From: Boswellia sacra
Taxonomy: Eukaryota > Streptophyta > Magnoliopsida > Sapindales > Burseraceae
DNA: 64,000 nt
NCBI GenBank assembly: GCA_013180625.2
Contig: SNVD02013093.1
Coordinates: 310,001 to 374,000 of the forward strand
Reading direction: 5' to 3'
In this document: positions 11,845 to 24,104 of the stretch, piece by piece
Numbering within the stretch: position 1 is the first letter of the stretch
Layout of the letters: every line of letters starts with the position of its first letter
Made by a program: the position numbers and the translations under genes
The notes under the pieces: model-generated
Databases searched by the model: none
What the model was told of the DNA's origin: nothing
Seen by the model: the letters and a program-made list of their open reading frames with translations, nothing else

Positions 11845-13109
11845 AGTCCTTAATGTTGAGAGAATAAATGGGCTCTATTGACATACATTCAAATTTAGTT
11901 CCATTTTTTTCCCCATTCTTACAACTCTCATATCTGTAGTTAAAAGAAAAACAAGGAATAAAGAATGAGTAAAAAACAGTAATCCTTCTCTTTGCATTAT
12001 TAATGTATATAAATTTTACTAATTATCATATTAATTTATTGAATCAAACAACTACCAAAACTATCGGGAATGATTTCTTTCTTTAAGTAGCTTGTACGTT
12101 TGCAACTATAGTCTCTTTCCAACATGATTTGAGAGGAGGAGGAGGATGCTTCACGAAAGCAAGGGAGTTGTGTTTTTTTCATTCCTACGAAAACTAGTTT
12201 TTTAACTCATTTTTTTTATTATAAAGAAATTTAAACATGTATAGCATCAAAAATTTTATGATGTGACGTTAGAGGTGAAAAATCTTTCGAGAGACAAAAA
12301 GAAACATGAAAGATGTAAATAGTGCAGTTTTAAATTTTTGATGGTGTATAAAAACAAAAAGAAATAATTCATTCTAACTATTTATTTTTGTTTACAATTG
12401 TAACCTTTTAAAACTAAGGGTTGCGGGCTATTTATGGTGTGTTTTTTTTCAAATTCAAATCATATTTTTTGTATTATACATTTTTTAATGTATTTTATAT
12501 TCAATATTAATCACACATCCTTTTTAAAATTTAAAATGATTCAAAGTTAATCATATATTCTTATATTTTATTAAAAACAAAAATACAAAATCACGAAAAA
12601 GACACATTGTCAAATGGGATACAAATAACATCACTCAATCCGAAACCGAAAGTTACAAGTTGGTTTGGGTTGAATAATGATAACCCAAAAATTTTATGGG
12701 TCAGTTGGATTTATCTTTTCAAATTCGAACTCACCCGAAACTCAGAGTGTTAATTTTTATAAAATAAAAGTTATTAGTATTAAGGTTTCATAATTCTTTG
12801 CATCTTTTATGGATTGTACGACAAATGTAACTTGTTTGTTCTAGTTACTTGGATAGTTTGGTTAATGAAGTTAATAGTTTTTTTGGTTTTTTTTATTTGA
12901 TATATTTAGACAATGACAAAGTTACCCAAGGCAGGGTCGAGTACCTAAATCCTTGGCTCAGACTTGCTAATTAATTACTTTAGATTTACTAATCCAAAAG
13001 TTTTGGTTCGAATTGCGTTAAGTAAAATGACACCCAAACCGAACCGTGCACACCCCTAATTACATCCTATAATATAAAAAATATGTTATGTTATTTTATT
13101 TTTTTGTGA
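11591..13109. other. DNA present only in one duplicate
   Basis: Relative to 25300-25340 this copy carries about 1.5 kb of extra sequence. It contains a 45-base poly(A) tract (11799-11843). No gene or transposon ends were recognised, so the origin of the extra DNA is unknown. Confidence 0.5.
11799..11843. repeat. Poly(A) tract of 45 bases
   Basis: An uninterrupted run of A. It could be a microsatellite or the tail of an old retroposed copy. No target duplication was found around it. Confidence 0.9.
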
Positions 13110-13570
13110 AGTTTATTTATTGTTTTAAAAAGATAACAGATGAGATTAAAATTATGAAACTATTCATTGAGTGAAATATACATAACCATCAATCGCATGA
13201 AAGTGGCATAACTCCTTTATTAATTGCATAATTTAGGGAAGAATTTTTTAATACTTTTAATTTAATTTTATTTTTTGATGACATTCCTTTTATTGATTTC
13301 ATAATCCAATGAATAAATTCTTGAACACATTTTTTATTTTAATTTTTTTTGAAAACGTTGGGTCATGATAAAATTATACATATCTCAACAGCTACAATTC
13401 AAAATTCACTAATTTTTTAAAATTATAAAAATAAATATAAAAACCCTAAAATAGGAAGACAAATGAATTTTTAGTTTTGGTAAAACTAAAAAAAAAAAAA
13501 AGAAAATATCATAACCTGGGCCGTCAAAAAAGACACTGACAAACCCAGCTGGCCGAACATGGCCTTTCAA
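13110..13570. repeat. Second copy of the GTE upstream region (site without Gypsy)
   Basis: Aligns with 25340-25376 joined to 30662-31110. Shared words include TTGTTTTAAAAAGATAACAG, AGATTAAAATTATGAAAC, GAAAACGTTGGGT and AAACCCTAAAATAGGAAGAC. In this copy the sequence runs through the point where the Gypsy element sits in the other copy, so it shows the pre-insertion arrangement. Similarity fades after about 13570. Confidence 0.88.
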
Positions 13571-15055
13571 TAACCCATACAATTACTGTTTGGGAATCAT
13601 CACATCCTACCAACGCTTAGGTTTTGTTCATTCACGCTTGGAAGAATGAAATTTTGCCGTATTCTTCTCATCCTGAATTTTGCGAAATCCACGATCAAGT
13701 CGCTGACCGCAGACGCCGTTACGTTTGATAAATGTTGCGAGGTTAAAATTGTTTTCTTCCCCTTTCATCTTTTATTTCCATTGTATCCAAAAAAAAAAAA
13801 AAAACCCAAAATATCCGAATAATTTATACATCTATTAATATATTTTTAGAAATAAATTATTATATTGTACACCATTCCTAATATTAAAAATACCCTTAAA
13901 AACTCATCATTTTTTGGCTGTATCCTGCTATTCCTTAACTTCCACTTACAAGAATTTGGATTAACTATTTTGTTAAATCTATATTATACTGATTTATTCA
14001 ATGAGATGATAATCCATAGATTAATTTGTTCGCTTGATCTTCCCTAAGGACCCAAACACCGTTGGTGGAATTTCTAGTTCTCCTGACAAAATGCATTTCT
14101 TGATATAAAGTTAAGACTTTCTTTTTATGGTGTATGTCCCTGCCATAAACATGGAGTTATGGGAAGATTTGAGTGTATTCGAAGCTTCATTTGATATTTC
14201 ACTGATATTTTAGGCAAACCTGAAAAGAATATTTTAAAAAATAAAATAAAACACAAAGCTCGTCATTCATCCTTATTGATAATTATGTTTAATTTTTGAT
14301 AAAAAGGATTTAAAAAAATAAATTAAGGTTTAAATTAAGAGAAATAAAGATTGAAAATGATAATAAGATATATTAATTATCTTAAATAGTAAATTATTCA
14401 ATAAATATTTTAATAAAAATTCTATTTTTAAGGCATGAGTATTCATAATAATTTTTTGGGATTATATTTGCCTCCGAACTATAAGGCCTAATTCAGGAGT
14501 CCAGGTTTAAAACATAGTTGTTTTACCCATTGAGTTAATGAAAACTGTAACACAGTTAGAGGTATAATCCTAATCTTATGTTAAAATATAAGTGAAATGA
14601 CTTTAACACCATCATACTTGTATATTCTTATGTATTAAAGTATTAATTAAAATCTTTCCCTTCAATCTCTCTCTTCTCCCTCCACTAGTCACTGGTGAGT
14701 GGCATCTCACCCCCACCACTAGCCCATAGATCGGGACCTCCTCTACAATTTTTCCTTCATCATCGACTCCAAAAACCTGCCTGAAACCCTTCAAAACCCA
14801 CAAAACCTGAACCGGTTCCACCATCAACCACCGTCCTTCCACCGCCACAAGTCTGCCGTCACCACCCATCCCAAAAGTCTAATTGGCAGCTGGACATCAA
14901 AACCTAAGTGTCTTCATCGATCGTTCATCATCGGAGGTTGGCGTTCACCACTTGAGTTGTTGAGGCTGAATATAATTTTTTTTTTGTTTTAATTTGCTTT
15001 GCTTTTTCTCGTATATGGACCCTAAATTTGTACTTTGGTTGTAAATTTCTGCAAG
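13571..15055. other. Intergenic DNA
   Basis: A short reading frame starts at the ATG near 13646 (MKFCRILLILNF...) but ends after a few dozen codons and is unlike anything I recognise. A CT/CCACC-rich stretch at 14650-14940 contrasts with the AT-rich surroundings and is probably a degenerate repeat. No gene is supported. Confidence 0.45.
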
Positions 15056-15060
15056 CGAAG

Positions 15061-15294
15061 AGTTGAAACTAGTAAATGAGAGAAAAATTAATCAAGAAAC
15101 CTCTCAAAATTTTCATTAATTCGTCAAGTGATCTTGGTATACATTTTATACTAGGCTTAATAGAATTCTGTTACACCTAGTTTGCACAGCTGGCACACAC
15201 ACACCCATAGCACATGTTAACTCTAACGGATTTAATAATTCCTAATAATTACTTAATCTATTATTCAACTATCTCTACTTATACTTGACCAATA
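15061..15294 (-). repeat. 3' LTR of Copia element 2
   Basis: 234 bp. The terminal base pair next to the interior has mutated (TATTGG instead of TGTTGG on the minus strand). It contains a short CA repeat. Confidence 0.9.
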
Positions 15295-15299
15295 CCCCC

Positions 15300-18200
15300 T
15301 CTCAAGCATAGTTGAGTTAAGGTTTGGTAGAACCCAAATTAGCAGGCTTGCACAAATTAACTTGTTAATTGATCAGCTGTGGAAGTTGGATGAGCTATAA
15401 GTCTTTGCCTAAGATACTCAAACCAAGGGCCTGACAAGGCTTTTGTTAGAATGTCGGCAATCTGAAAATCAGTTGAAACATGCTTTATTAGAAGCTACTT
15501 AGCAAGAACTTTCTCTCTAATGAAGTGAACATCAACTTCAATGTGTTTTATTCTAGCATGAAAAACATGGTTAGCTGCCAATGATTTTGCACCCTTGTTA
15601 TCACACCAAAGAACTGGAATATCAACAAGTGAGAAATTTATCTCTTCAAGCAATCCTTGTAACCAAATCAGTTCTGCGGCTGCTGATGATAGAGAATGTT
15701 ATTCAGATTCTATAGAAGATTTAGCCACCATTTTCTGCTTCTTGGAACTCTAGTAGATAAAATTATCCCCAAAGAAAATGCAACAACCAGATGTAGACTT
15801 TCTATCGTCTATAAAGCTGGCCCAGTTAGCACCACTAAAGCCAGAAAGAGTAAGTGACTTCATTGGTTTAAACATCAACCTATAGTTCATTATTCCTTTT
15901 ACATATTGTAGCACTCTTTTACACGCTTGCCAAGAAGACAAAGCAGGATTTTGTAGGAATTGACTTAAGTTTGTTTATAGCATAAGAAATGTCAGGCCTT
16001 GATAAGCATAAGTATTGAAGTGCACCAATAACACTTCTATAGAGACTAGGATGATCAAATGCAATATTATCATGTTTAGTAAGTTTAACACAAGGCAACA
16101 TAGGAGTTGGACCAGGCTTTGCTTCATACAAATTACATTTCCTCAAAAGATCTGCAACATACTTAGCTTATGATAAAAATAAAGAATCATCCGTTCTCTT
16201 AATTTCAAAGCCAAAAAAGTAGTTAACAGATCCAAATGTTTTAAGTGCAAAAGTTTTATTCAAGTCAAAAATCACTTGCTAAATTTGCATAGCATCATCT
16301 CCTATGACAAGAATGTCATCTACATAGATCAATAGGAGAATGATTTTGCCTCCTGTAGACTTGTGAATGAACAAACTGCTATTAGATGGGCACATGATAA
16401 ACCCCTAGTGAAGCAAAAATGCCTTGAGCTTATCAAACCCAGCTTGGGGAGCTTGCTTCAGGCCACATAATGATTTATGCAGTTGACAAACATAGTTAGG
16501 ATGATAAGAATCAAGAAAACCAGTAGGCCAAGTCATATACATAGTCTCCTTTAAGTCACCATTTAGAAAAGTATTATTCATATCAATGTGTTGAATGGCC
16601 CACTTAAGAGTTATAGCAAGAGAAAAAACCACTCTAATTGTAGAAGGTTTAATAACTGGACTAAAAGTCTCAAAGTAGTCAATACATGAAGCTTGTTGGA
16701 ATCCCTTGGCCACCAATTTGGCCTTGTAATGTTGGACACTTCCATCTGAATTATACTTGACCCGAAACACCCATTTATTATCCACTATATGCATAACAGA
16801 TGTGAATGGAACCAAAGACCAGGTGTGGTTGGTTTGCAATGCATGAAACTCTTCTTACATAGCTTTGTACTAATGAGGATAATCAAGAGCTACAACAACT
16901 GTCTCGGGCTCTAAAGCTAATTGAGTATATTTGGAATGACAAAGATAAAGTTTTGGCTTGTAGATACCATTCTTAGCATGAGTAATCATGGGATGAGTGT
17001 TAAGAGGTGGTGGATTGATAGAAGATAGAACAGGACAGGAGACAAAAACAAGACATTGAGGTGAAGAATGAGAAGAATTAGAAGAACTAGAGAGTTGAGA
17101 ACTTGGTAAAGAAGTAGTGACAGGTTGTGAATTTGTAGGTTGAGAATTTGTAGAATTTATAGGTTAGGAAGTTGGTGAATGTGTATGTTGTGAATTTGTA
17201 GATGGAGAAGGAACTGTAATATGAAGTTAAAGGAAATGAAGGAAAACGCCAAGGACCAAAAGACACTAGAGATGAAGAAACATTAGTAGAGAAATTATTT
17301 TTAAGAAAAAGACCATCATGAAAGGGAAAAGTAGATCCATCAAAGGAGACACTCTTAGCTATACATATACGTCCAAAATCACTCAGGCATAAATAACCTT
17401 TATGGATAGCACTATTGCCAAGAAAAACATAAAGGGTAGTATGAAAAGAAAATTTAGCAGAATTATATGGTCTTAAATTCGGAAAGCAAGCACAACCAAA
17501 AGTCCTAAGATGCTTGATATTAGGAGAAAAGTGAAAGAAGAATTGAAAAGGAGAGGAAAATGTAATTTGGGAGTAGGTAATCTATTTATAAGATAGACAA
17601 CAATGATGAAAGCAAACCACTAGTAAGATAAAGGCATGGAGGCTTAAGCTAGGAGTGTCAAGCCTGTTTCAACAACATGCCTATGCTTCCTTTCCACAGA
17701 GCCATTTTGTTGGTGTGTATATTGACAGGGATGACGAAACTGAATACCTAGTAAGTAATGGAACCAATGATTGAAATTTTCGTCCCCAATCAGATTAAAG
17801 GCATTTTCGCTTTGTTTGGAATTGCCTTTAAACTAATGCCAAAAATTGTTGAAAGAAATTGCAAACTTTAGACTTGGCTCTTAGAGGAAATATCCAGTTG
17901 TACTGACTAAAATCATCTACAAAGAGAAGATAATATTTATAACCCTCAACGGAAGCAATTGGTGTTGGACCCTATACATCTGTAAAGACAAACTCAAGAG
18001 GAGACTTAGATAAAGAAGATGAAGTAGGATACACATCATGGCATTGTTTACCAAATCTACAAGAATGGCAAAACAGTTTATTATTCAAATCATAAGAGAA
18101 CAATTTTGTTGTCTTTGAGACATGATCCAGTACACGAGAATGAGGATGGCCTAACTGTTTATGCCAAAGTACACAATCAGTTGAATCAACACAAGAGTTA

Positions 18201-19802
18201 TTAATGACACAAGATACTAGTGTTTGTGAAGCCGGTGAGACAACGAAACCTGATGATGAACATGGTGATGAACAAGTATTGAAATCTTGCATTGATATAA
18301 TCCATCTTTAAGTGTTCCTCAAAGCACTAGAAGCTGTGAAAAATGATCTTTGACAACACAGTTATTAGAATAAATTTCAACAGTGACAGCATTGTCTTTA
18401 GTCAACTGAGATATACTCAATAAATTCTTTGTAATAGCGGGAACACAAAGAATTCTTTTTAGAGATAAACTCTTTCTTGCATGTGGACAATATATTTTAT
18501 TAGATCCAACATGAGAAATTAAAAGAGTGTTACCATTTCCCACTTGCACAGTCTCTTTGCCATCACACTCAGAGTTGATTGAAAGATTGTTGGGATTAGA
18601 AGTGATGTGGTCAGTGGCATCGGTATCCATATACCATGAATTATCAGCAACTGTGGATGGAGAGGCTACAAAAATATGATGATTTGGCCCATTTGCTTGC
18701 CGTGATATGGTTGAAGGTCCCTAGAAACTCACATCGAACATATGATCGCATTTAAGTGCTATATGTCTAGGTTTGGAGCAGAGTTGACAAATTGGTTTAC
18801 CAACACTCTGTCCCAATTGATCCTGAGCATTATTATTAGCATTTGTAGTACCAATATTTATTTTCCTTCCATAAGAGTACTATTTCGACGTCTACCTCTA
18901 TTATATTGAGTAGGAGAACCTCTACCATAACTTTGACCAAAGATATTCACTCCTTGAGACTGAGATTGATACATTTTATTAGCAACATTAGCTCTAGGAC
19001 CTATATGAACAGCCTGAGCAGTATTGTGTTTTTCCAAACGCAACTCATAACTTTGTAACTGGTATTGTGCTTCTTCTAACAAAATATAACCAGCTTTGGA
19101 AGTAATATTGACAATTATAGAATCATATTCTGCTCTAAGACCATCAAGAATATGTAGTAATAGATCTGAATCAGATATATAAGTTCCAAGGGCATACAAA
19201 GTATCAGTAAATGCTCTTATCTTTAGAAAATACTTAGAAATTGAGAGTGAACATTTTTTTGTGGTTTGTAATTGATGTTTGATGTGCATTACTTAAGCCT
19301 TTGATTCTGTCTGATGTAAATGCTCAAGTGTACTCTAAGCATCCATTGAAGTAGCACACCTGACAACATAACCAAACATTAATTCGGAGATAGAAGATAA
19401 GAGCCAACTGAGAATAAACTGGTCAATTCTTTTCCAGTTTAGATAATCTAGATTAATCTGAGTAATTGTAGAGTTTGATGGATCTGAGCTAGCTGGGTCT
19501 TGAACTGAAATTATTGAAGGGGGACACAATTGAGTTCCTTCAACAAAACCTTCCAGGTCAAAGGCTCACAAACTAGAAAGAATTTGTAAATTCTAGAAGC
19601 CATAATGGCCTCGTTAAAGCTTAATTGCTATGGCTGGTAAAGCTGATGGCAACATTATTGAAAGTAGTAGATTTGAAGAAGTAGAGAAACCTGAACTTGA
19701 ATTTGAAGGTATTGTGTTTGAAAGATTGTTTGCTTGATCTGTAAAAGTTCAATTTCTGGGAAAGTTTGGGTTTCTAGGAAAACAATCTTGAGGACTTGCC
19801 AT
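15300..19802 (-). pseudogene. Copia element 2 gag-pol remains
   Basis: Reading the minus strand from an ATG at 19802, gag stops within about 20 codons, and the rest survives only as fragments in shifting frames. Recognisable parts are gag (19529-19335 and 19289-18858), a zinc knuckle CX2CX4HX4C near 18795-18750, protease plus integrase zinc-binding part (18630-17972), reverse transcriptase (16839-16405, with YVDDILVIG near 16330-16300) and RNase H (16146-15750, with DDRKSTSGC). The protease active site reads DTDA rather than D-S/T-G-A. It is clearly dead: many stops and frameshifts, consistent with the high LTR divergence. Confidence 0.9.
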
Positions 19803-19829
19803 GAAACTTCTAGATAGGCTCTGATACAA

Positions 19830-20068
19830 AGTTGAAAATAGTAAAGGAGAGAAAAATTAATCAAGAAACCTCTCAAAATTTTCATTAATTCATCAAGTGA
19901 TCTCGATATACATTTTAAACTATGCTTAACAGAATTCTGTTGCACCTGGTTGCACAGCTGGTGCGCACACACACACACACCTAGCACATGTTGACTCTAA
20001 CAGATTTAATAATTCCTAATAACTGACTAATCAGTTATTCAACTATCTCTACTTATACTTGACCAACA
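19830..20068 (-). repeat. 5' LTR of Copia element 2
   Basis: 239 bp, with an expanded CA repeat near 19968-19981. The outer end is TGTTGG on the minus strand. Confidence 0.9.
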
Positions 20069-20249
20069 CGAAGGACAATATGTGTTTCTTAAGATTGCAA
20101 TAAACACTCTCCCTTGATCTGCAATCAAAGGTGGGCTGTTAGTACATAAAATGCTAGTAATTAATTGTTCTTCATTTGATAGACATAAACCCAACTTGTT
20201 GCTATGAGCTTCAATCATGAACAGAAGAGTAGTTAATCTGTTAGCTTTT

Positions 20250-21650
20250 TGATGCGTTCGAAACTAGCAAGTAATAAAGTGATAAGTAAGATATCGTTCC
20301 CACGAGGATTGATTCTAATTGAATTTGTTATTTCCAGCAACAATTAACTAAATGGGGGGTTTTGTTGGTTGATTAACTAGATGAAAAACTGAATACGACG
20401 GTAATTAATGAATAACACAATGCAAACTTAATTGAAATGGGAATTAATCAATGATAGAAATCTGGTTAAGGGATCATTCTCCACCACAAGATATGGATTT
20501 GCGAATTAATTGTAGAATTATCATCCAATTACACCATTGAAATTATCAACCGTAGATAACAATAAGCTCTGTTATCCCAATCTTTCCTTACTTTGTTGTT
20601 AAATAAAACAGGCTCTTTATTTAATCTCTATCCATTAAACAACCTAGAACAAGCTCTCTAAATTTAATTCAATGGATGCATTACGATAAGAAAGATAGGT
20701 TGATCTAAGCAATAAACACACAAGCTCGGATTATTTAACTTAGGTTATATTCTCCAATTGTAATCTCTGATCACAATTTTGCTACTAATGATTAGAAATT
20801 CAAGACAATTACGGATCAAGATTTCTAGTTTAGCAATAGACAATATCCAGATTATATTCAGTTGGCCACCCAAATACAATCAGCAAGCAATCATAAGCAT
20901 TAAACATGGGAAAATACAAGCAACTTCAATTAGAGAATTGGATAACAATTCTTGCACAATCAACTTCACAAAAACCATATCAAGGGCTTTGAAATCACCC
21001 TTAACCAATTCAGATTTAGTTACACATATTCAGACACAATACAAATATAATACAATATGGAGACATTCCAGAAAATGAAAGGGAACGAGAAAACTTAGCA
21101 AATTTGATGAAAATCTCTTAAGATTGTAGTTCTTCCTCTTTCCAAGCCTTCTTTCTCCTTCAAGAACTCCAAGAGATGAGAGAAATCCAAAGATGCAGCC
21201 TCCTCCACGTTCTCCCCTCTTCAAGTTATGAAAATAAAACCCTAAAATGTGTTTAAATACTCTGCTACAGTAATGTGCTACAGTGTCCCGTATTATACAT
21301 GCTACAGTGATTTGTGGAATTACATTTCTACACTTCTCACATTGTTTTGATTACAACTTTCGGTACACTGAATGGATTCATAAACCGTAAATTTCTCCAG
21401 AAAAGTAGACTTCGAGAGCTTTTCAACGGTATATAATATGTCATCGGGTTCACTGTATATCAATACAATTAAATCCGAGAAGATGGTTGACTAGCAGAGG
21501 TGAAAATGAAGGGTTTTACTCCATTTTTGTGCAAGTTGCTCCAAAACTCCTACAAATATCAAAACCACACAAAAACATAAAAATATCAATGAATATAGCA
21601 AAAACATGGACGAATTAATATGAAAATGATATATAAATAGACACCTATCA
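20250..21650 (-). mobile_element. Solo LTR, about 1.4 kb
   Basis: A 1401-bp unit bounded by TGAT...ATCA ends and flanked by the 5-bp direct repeat CTTTT (20245-20249 and 21651-21655). It has no internal coding region, primer binding site or second LTR, which fits a solo LTR left by recombination. On the minus strand it has a TATA-like stretch (GTATTTAAACAC near 21265-21254) followed by a purine-rich leader, so minus is the likelier orientation. A short non-autonomous element is the alternative. The family was not identified. Confidence 0.8.
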
Positions 21651-21655
21651 CTTTT

Positions 21656-23140
21656 GCATTGTTAAGCCAACTAGATCAAATTGGACTCTTCTCTTCTTTA
21701 TGTTGCTATAGTTAGAATATTGGGCAATTAAAGGTAGCTTAAAAGGTGACTCTAATTAATTTGGTGTTCGGGTGCTTTAGTAGTGGATTTTTTTTTTGGA
21801 TGTGTGGTTGTAGTGGTTTGAGGGGTTATGGTTGCTTGTAGTGGTGGTGGAGATGGAGGCCGAAGAATTTTTTTTCTTTTAAATTATAATTAATGTTTAA
21901 TAAGCGGCTACAAAAGCTATGCTTGTCAATCGAGTAGGTGATTTTGTATTATCTCCAAGATTTTGGGTCGTTTTACTCTCTTTCAAACAGTAGACTTTTC
22001 AATCATTTTTGCTCGTGCTAGTGCCCCTAGAAATTCTTTGATTTCTTGCAATATGAGATTGAATGCCATAACTCTTATTTTTATTTTGCTTCTGATTGGT
22101 GCTGTTTGGAAATCTGCACAGGTAGGATTGCATAGTTGGTCACCCGATTCTTGGTGTGTGGGTGCTCTGCTAGTAGGTATTTTTTCGATGTGGTAGTGGT
22201 GTTGTGAAGTAGGTTATGGTGGCTCTTTGGTGGTGGTTGCTGTTGTGAAAGGATCATGGTGGTTTGTGATAGTGGTGGTGCTATGAAGGGGCAACTGCAT
22301 GTCAGGATTTGCAAGAAGCTACTGGATATTTGGTTTTCTTATTATTGTTATTTAAATTATAATTAAATATGTAATTGATTTTTTAATCAACATTTATTAG
22401 TCTAATTGGTTTAATCATAATTATAAATTGTTTTGTTAAAGTTAATTAGTCTATTAATGATGTGTCCAAATTAATAGAAGCAAGATTATCAAATTACCCT
22501 TATCCACTCAGCTTCTTTTACAATTTCCTTTAACGGACAAAATGCAGAGGGCATAAAAGCTATTTTTAAAACAAGGAATCCTGGGAAGGATTAGGCCTCA
22601 GCTTGGGGGCCAAAAATATTCCTGATTTTTTTATGCAAATAGTCTCTATTTGTTCTTTCGTACTTGTAAATGGTTTGTTTTCGGATTTAAAAAATAATAA
22701 TAATAATAAAACCCTGACACCTAAGCCGCCGACGACATCCACTTCTCGCGCACTGTCAATCGCCTCCAGTTCCGTGAAAGCCAATCCGTCTCCTTCATTG
22801 CTATGGCCACTAAATAACCGCCGATGACAGCACTAGCGCTGCGACACAAGCCCAGCACTGACATTGCGCTCTCCTCATACACGGTACGCCACCGGCACGC
22901 TAACCACTGTTGGTGATTTTTTTTTTTTTAAATTGTTGTTGGAAGTGATACCGCTGAATTGGTGAAAGAGCTGTCGGGGGCAGTGGTTGGCTATTTGGAA
23001 ATAGTGGCTGAGATTGGTTTTTTTTTTTTTTAATTATCATTTTTAATTGATATTTGGGGTTTATAGTTTTTTTTTTTTTTTCGGTTGTTTGTAAGCCAAA
23101 ACCTAGCTGTAGCATATGATAAATTCCCATTGCGATTTAC
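21656..23140. other. Intergenic DNA with GTGG-rich diverged repeats
   Basis: Two G/T-rich stretches (about 21775-21900 and 22155-22375) look like diverged direct copies: both contain GGTGCT, a T tract, GGTTATGGT and then AAATTATAATTAA. A more GC-rich patch (22700-22890) precedes the methyltransferase region. Reading frames here encode low-complexity peptides and no family I recognise. Confidence 0.45.
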
Positions 23141-23149
23141 CAAAACGTG

Positions 23150-24046
23150 CAATTTTGTTGAGGTTCTTGCTCGCCTTCTCTGCCTGCCCGCCATTGACAG
23201 AAAGATTACATTTATGTAGCAGTAATTGCAGTTGCAGGTATATCCTATGAAACTTGGAATTCTTAATACCCGATTCTGTTTGGTTCTTGAAACTGATTTT
23301 TGATTGCTGATTATTTTTATTTATTTATTTTTTTCTATTGCCTTTGTATAGAAGTGGTTATGCTTCCTTAAGCTTTTTGCTTTCATAGTGGTGAGCAAGT
23401 CCACTTTGCTCCCAAATCTGCCACTAGTGCTGCGATTAGCACTAATCACCATTTCGACCTTTGGCTAATTATCTCTGCCATAGCTGTTCACATGCGTGAA
23501 TGATCTTGACTACCCTTCCCATAGTCAATTCTGTTTCCTCTGCATTTCCTTCAATTTTCAGAGCCATGTTGATGTTACTGCCACCAAAGTTTCAATAGCC
23601 CTTCACCACCAATGCCATCTCCACCCATGGGAAACTTATTGATTCTTTTGCGAACACCAGCTTGTTTCAGCTACATTTTGTCAAAAATTTCTTTACTGCA
23701 GTTTCTCTCCTTTCACCCTCAGTTTCATTTCCAGTCCACTGATTTTTTTTGTCAGCTCAGGCGATCTCATTAATATCACCTTTTGCTGTCTTTAGCATTG
23801 TTATGACTATGCTGTAACTTTACTTTCCCTGTTGTCATGTCTAGCCTTTTCAAGGCCCCTGGTAATTTCTAGTAAAAGTTTGAAGTTTCAATGCTTCATT
23901 CAGGCAACCAAACCATTAATTGTGTGATACACAAGTTTTAAGTTCTTTGAATTGGAGATGTTCGGCTAATATTTATTTTACCAGTTCCACTTTAAGGGAT
24001 GTTACAACAATATTTTACAAGAAAAAATTGCAGTGACTGTAGAATC
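23150..24046 (+). pseudogene. Truncated duplicate of the 5' part of the GTE gene
   Basis: Two blocks match the GTE gene downstream. 23150-23315 matches the GTE 5' UTR exon and start of its first intron (31140-31300; shared CGCCTTCTCTGCC, GCCATTGACAGAA, GCAGTTGCAGGTA and TACCCGATTCTGTTTGGTT). 23336-24046 matches GTE intron DNA after the first coding exon (32040-32745; shared AAGCTTTTTGCTTTCATAGT and CCACCAAAGTTTCAATAGCC). The roughly 730 bp between these blocks in GTE, which hold its first coding exon, are absent here. The copy is not a working GTE gene but retains the exon-intron junction of the 5' UTR. Confidence 0.85.
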
Positions 24047-24104
24047 TTAATGGACGAAATTTATATTCATATTTGTATATTTCTTATGTTAGGTTCGTGA
24101 CAAG

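Larger units (their letters stand above)
15061..20068 (-). mobile_element. Copia element 2, old and degenerate
   Basis: A Ty1/copia element on the minus strand. Its LTRs lie at 15061-15294 (3' LTR) and 19830-20068 (5' LTR), diverging at about 9% by eye with several indels. The 5-bp target duplication CGAAG is at 15056-15060 and 20069-20073. On the minus strand the primer binding site reads TTGTATCAGAGCC beside the 5' LTR, and a purine tract (GAGAGGGGG) sits beside the 3' LTR. The LTR runs TGTTGG to TTTCAACT, so it ends CT instead of CA. Its gag is close to that of Copia element 3 (shared NWKRIDQF and LSWLLSSIS), so the two belong to related families. Confidence 0.93.

Noticed and set aside
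13646..13745. Short frame beginning MKFCRILLILNF, looking like a signal peptide.
   Set aside because: It ends quickly, has no partner exons or similarity I recognise, and lies where duplicate similarity ends.
14612..14869. Minus-strand reading frame of 85 codons rich in Gly and Val.
   Set aside because: It comes from a CCACC-rich low-complexity stretch and has no start context or family likeness.
22081..22314. Reading frames on both strands in the GTGG-rich DNA.
   Set aside because: Low-complexity composition and diverged direct repeats explain them.
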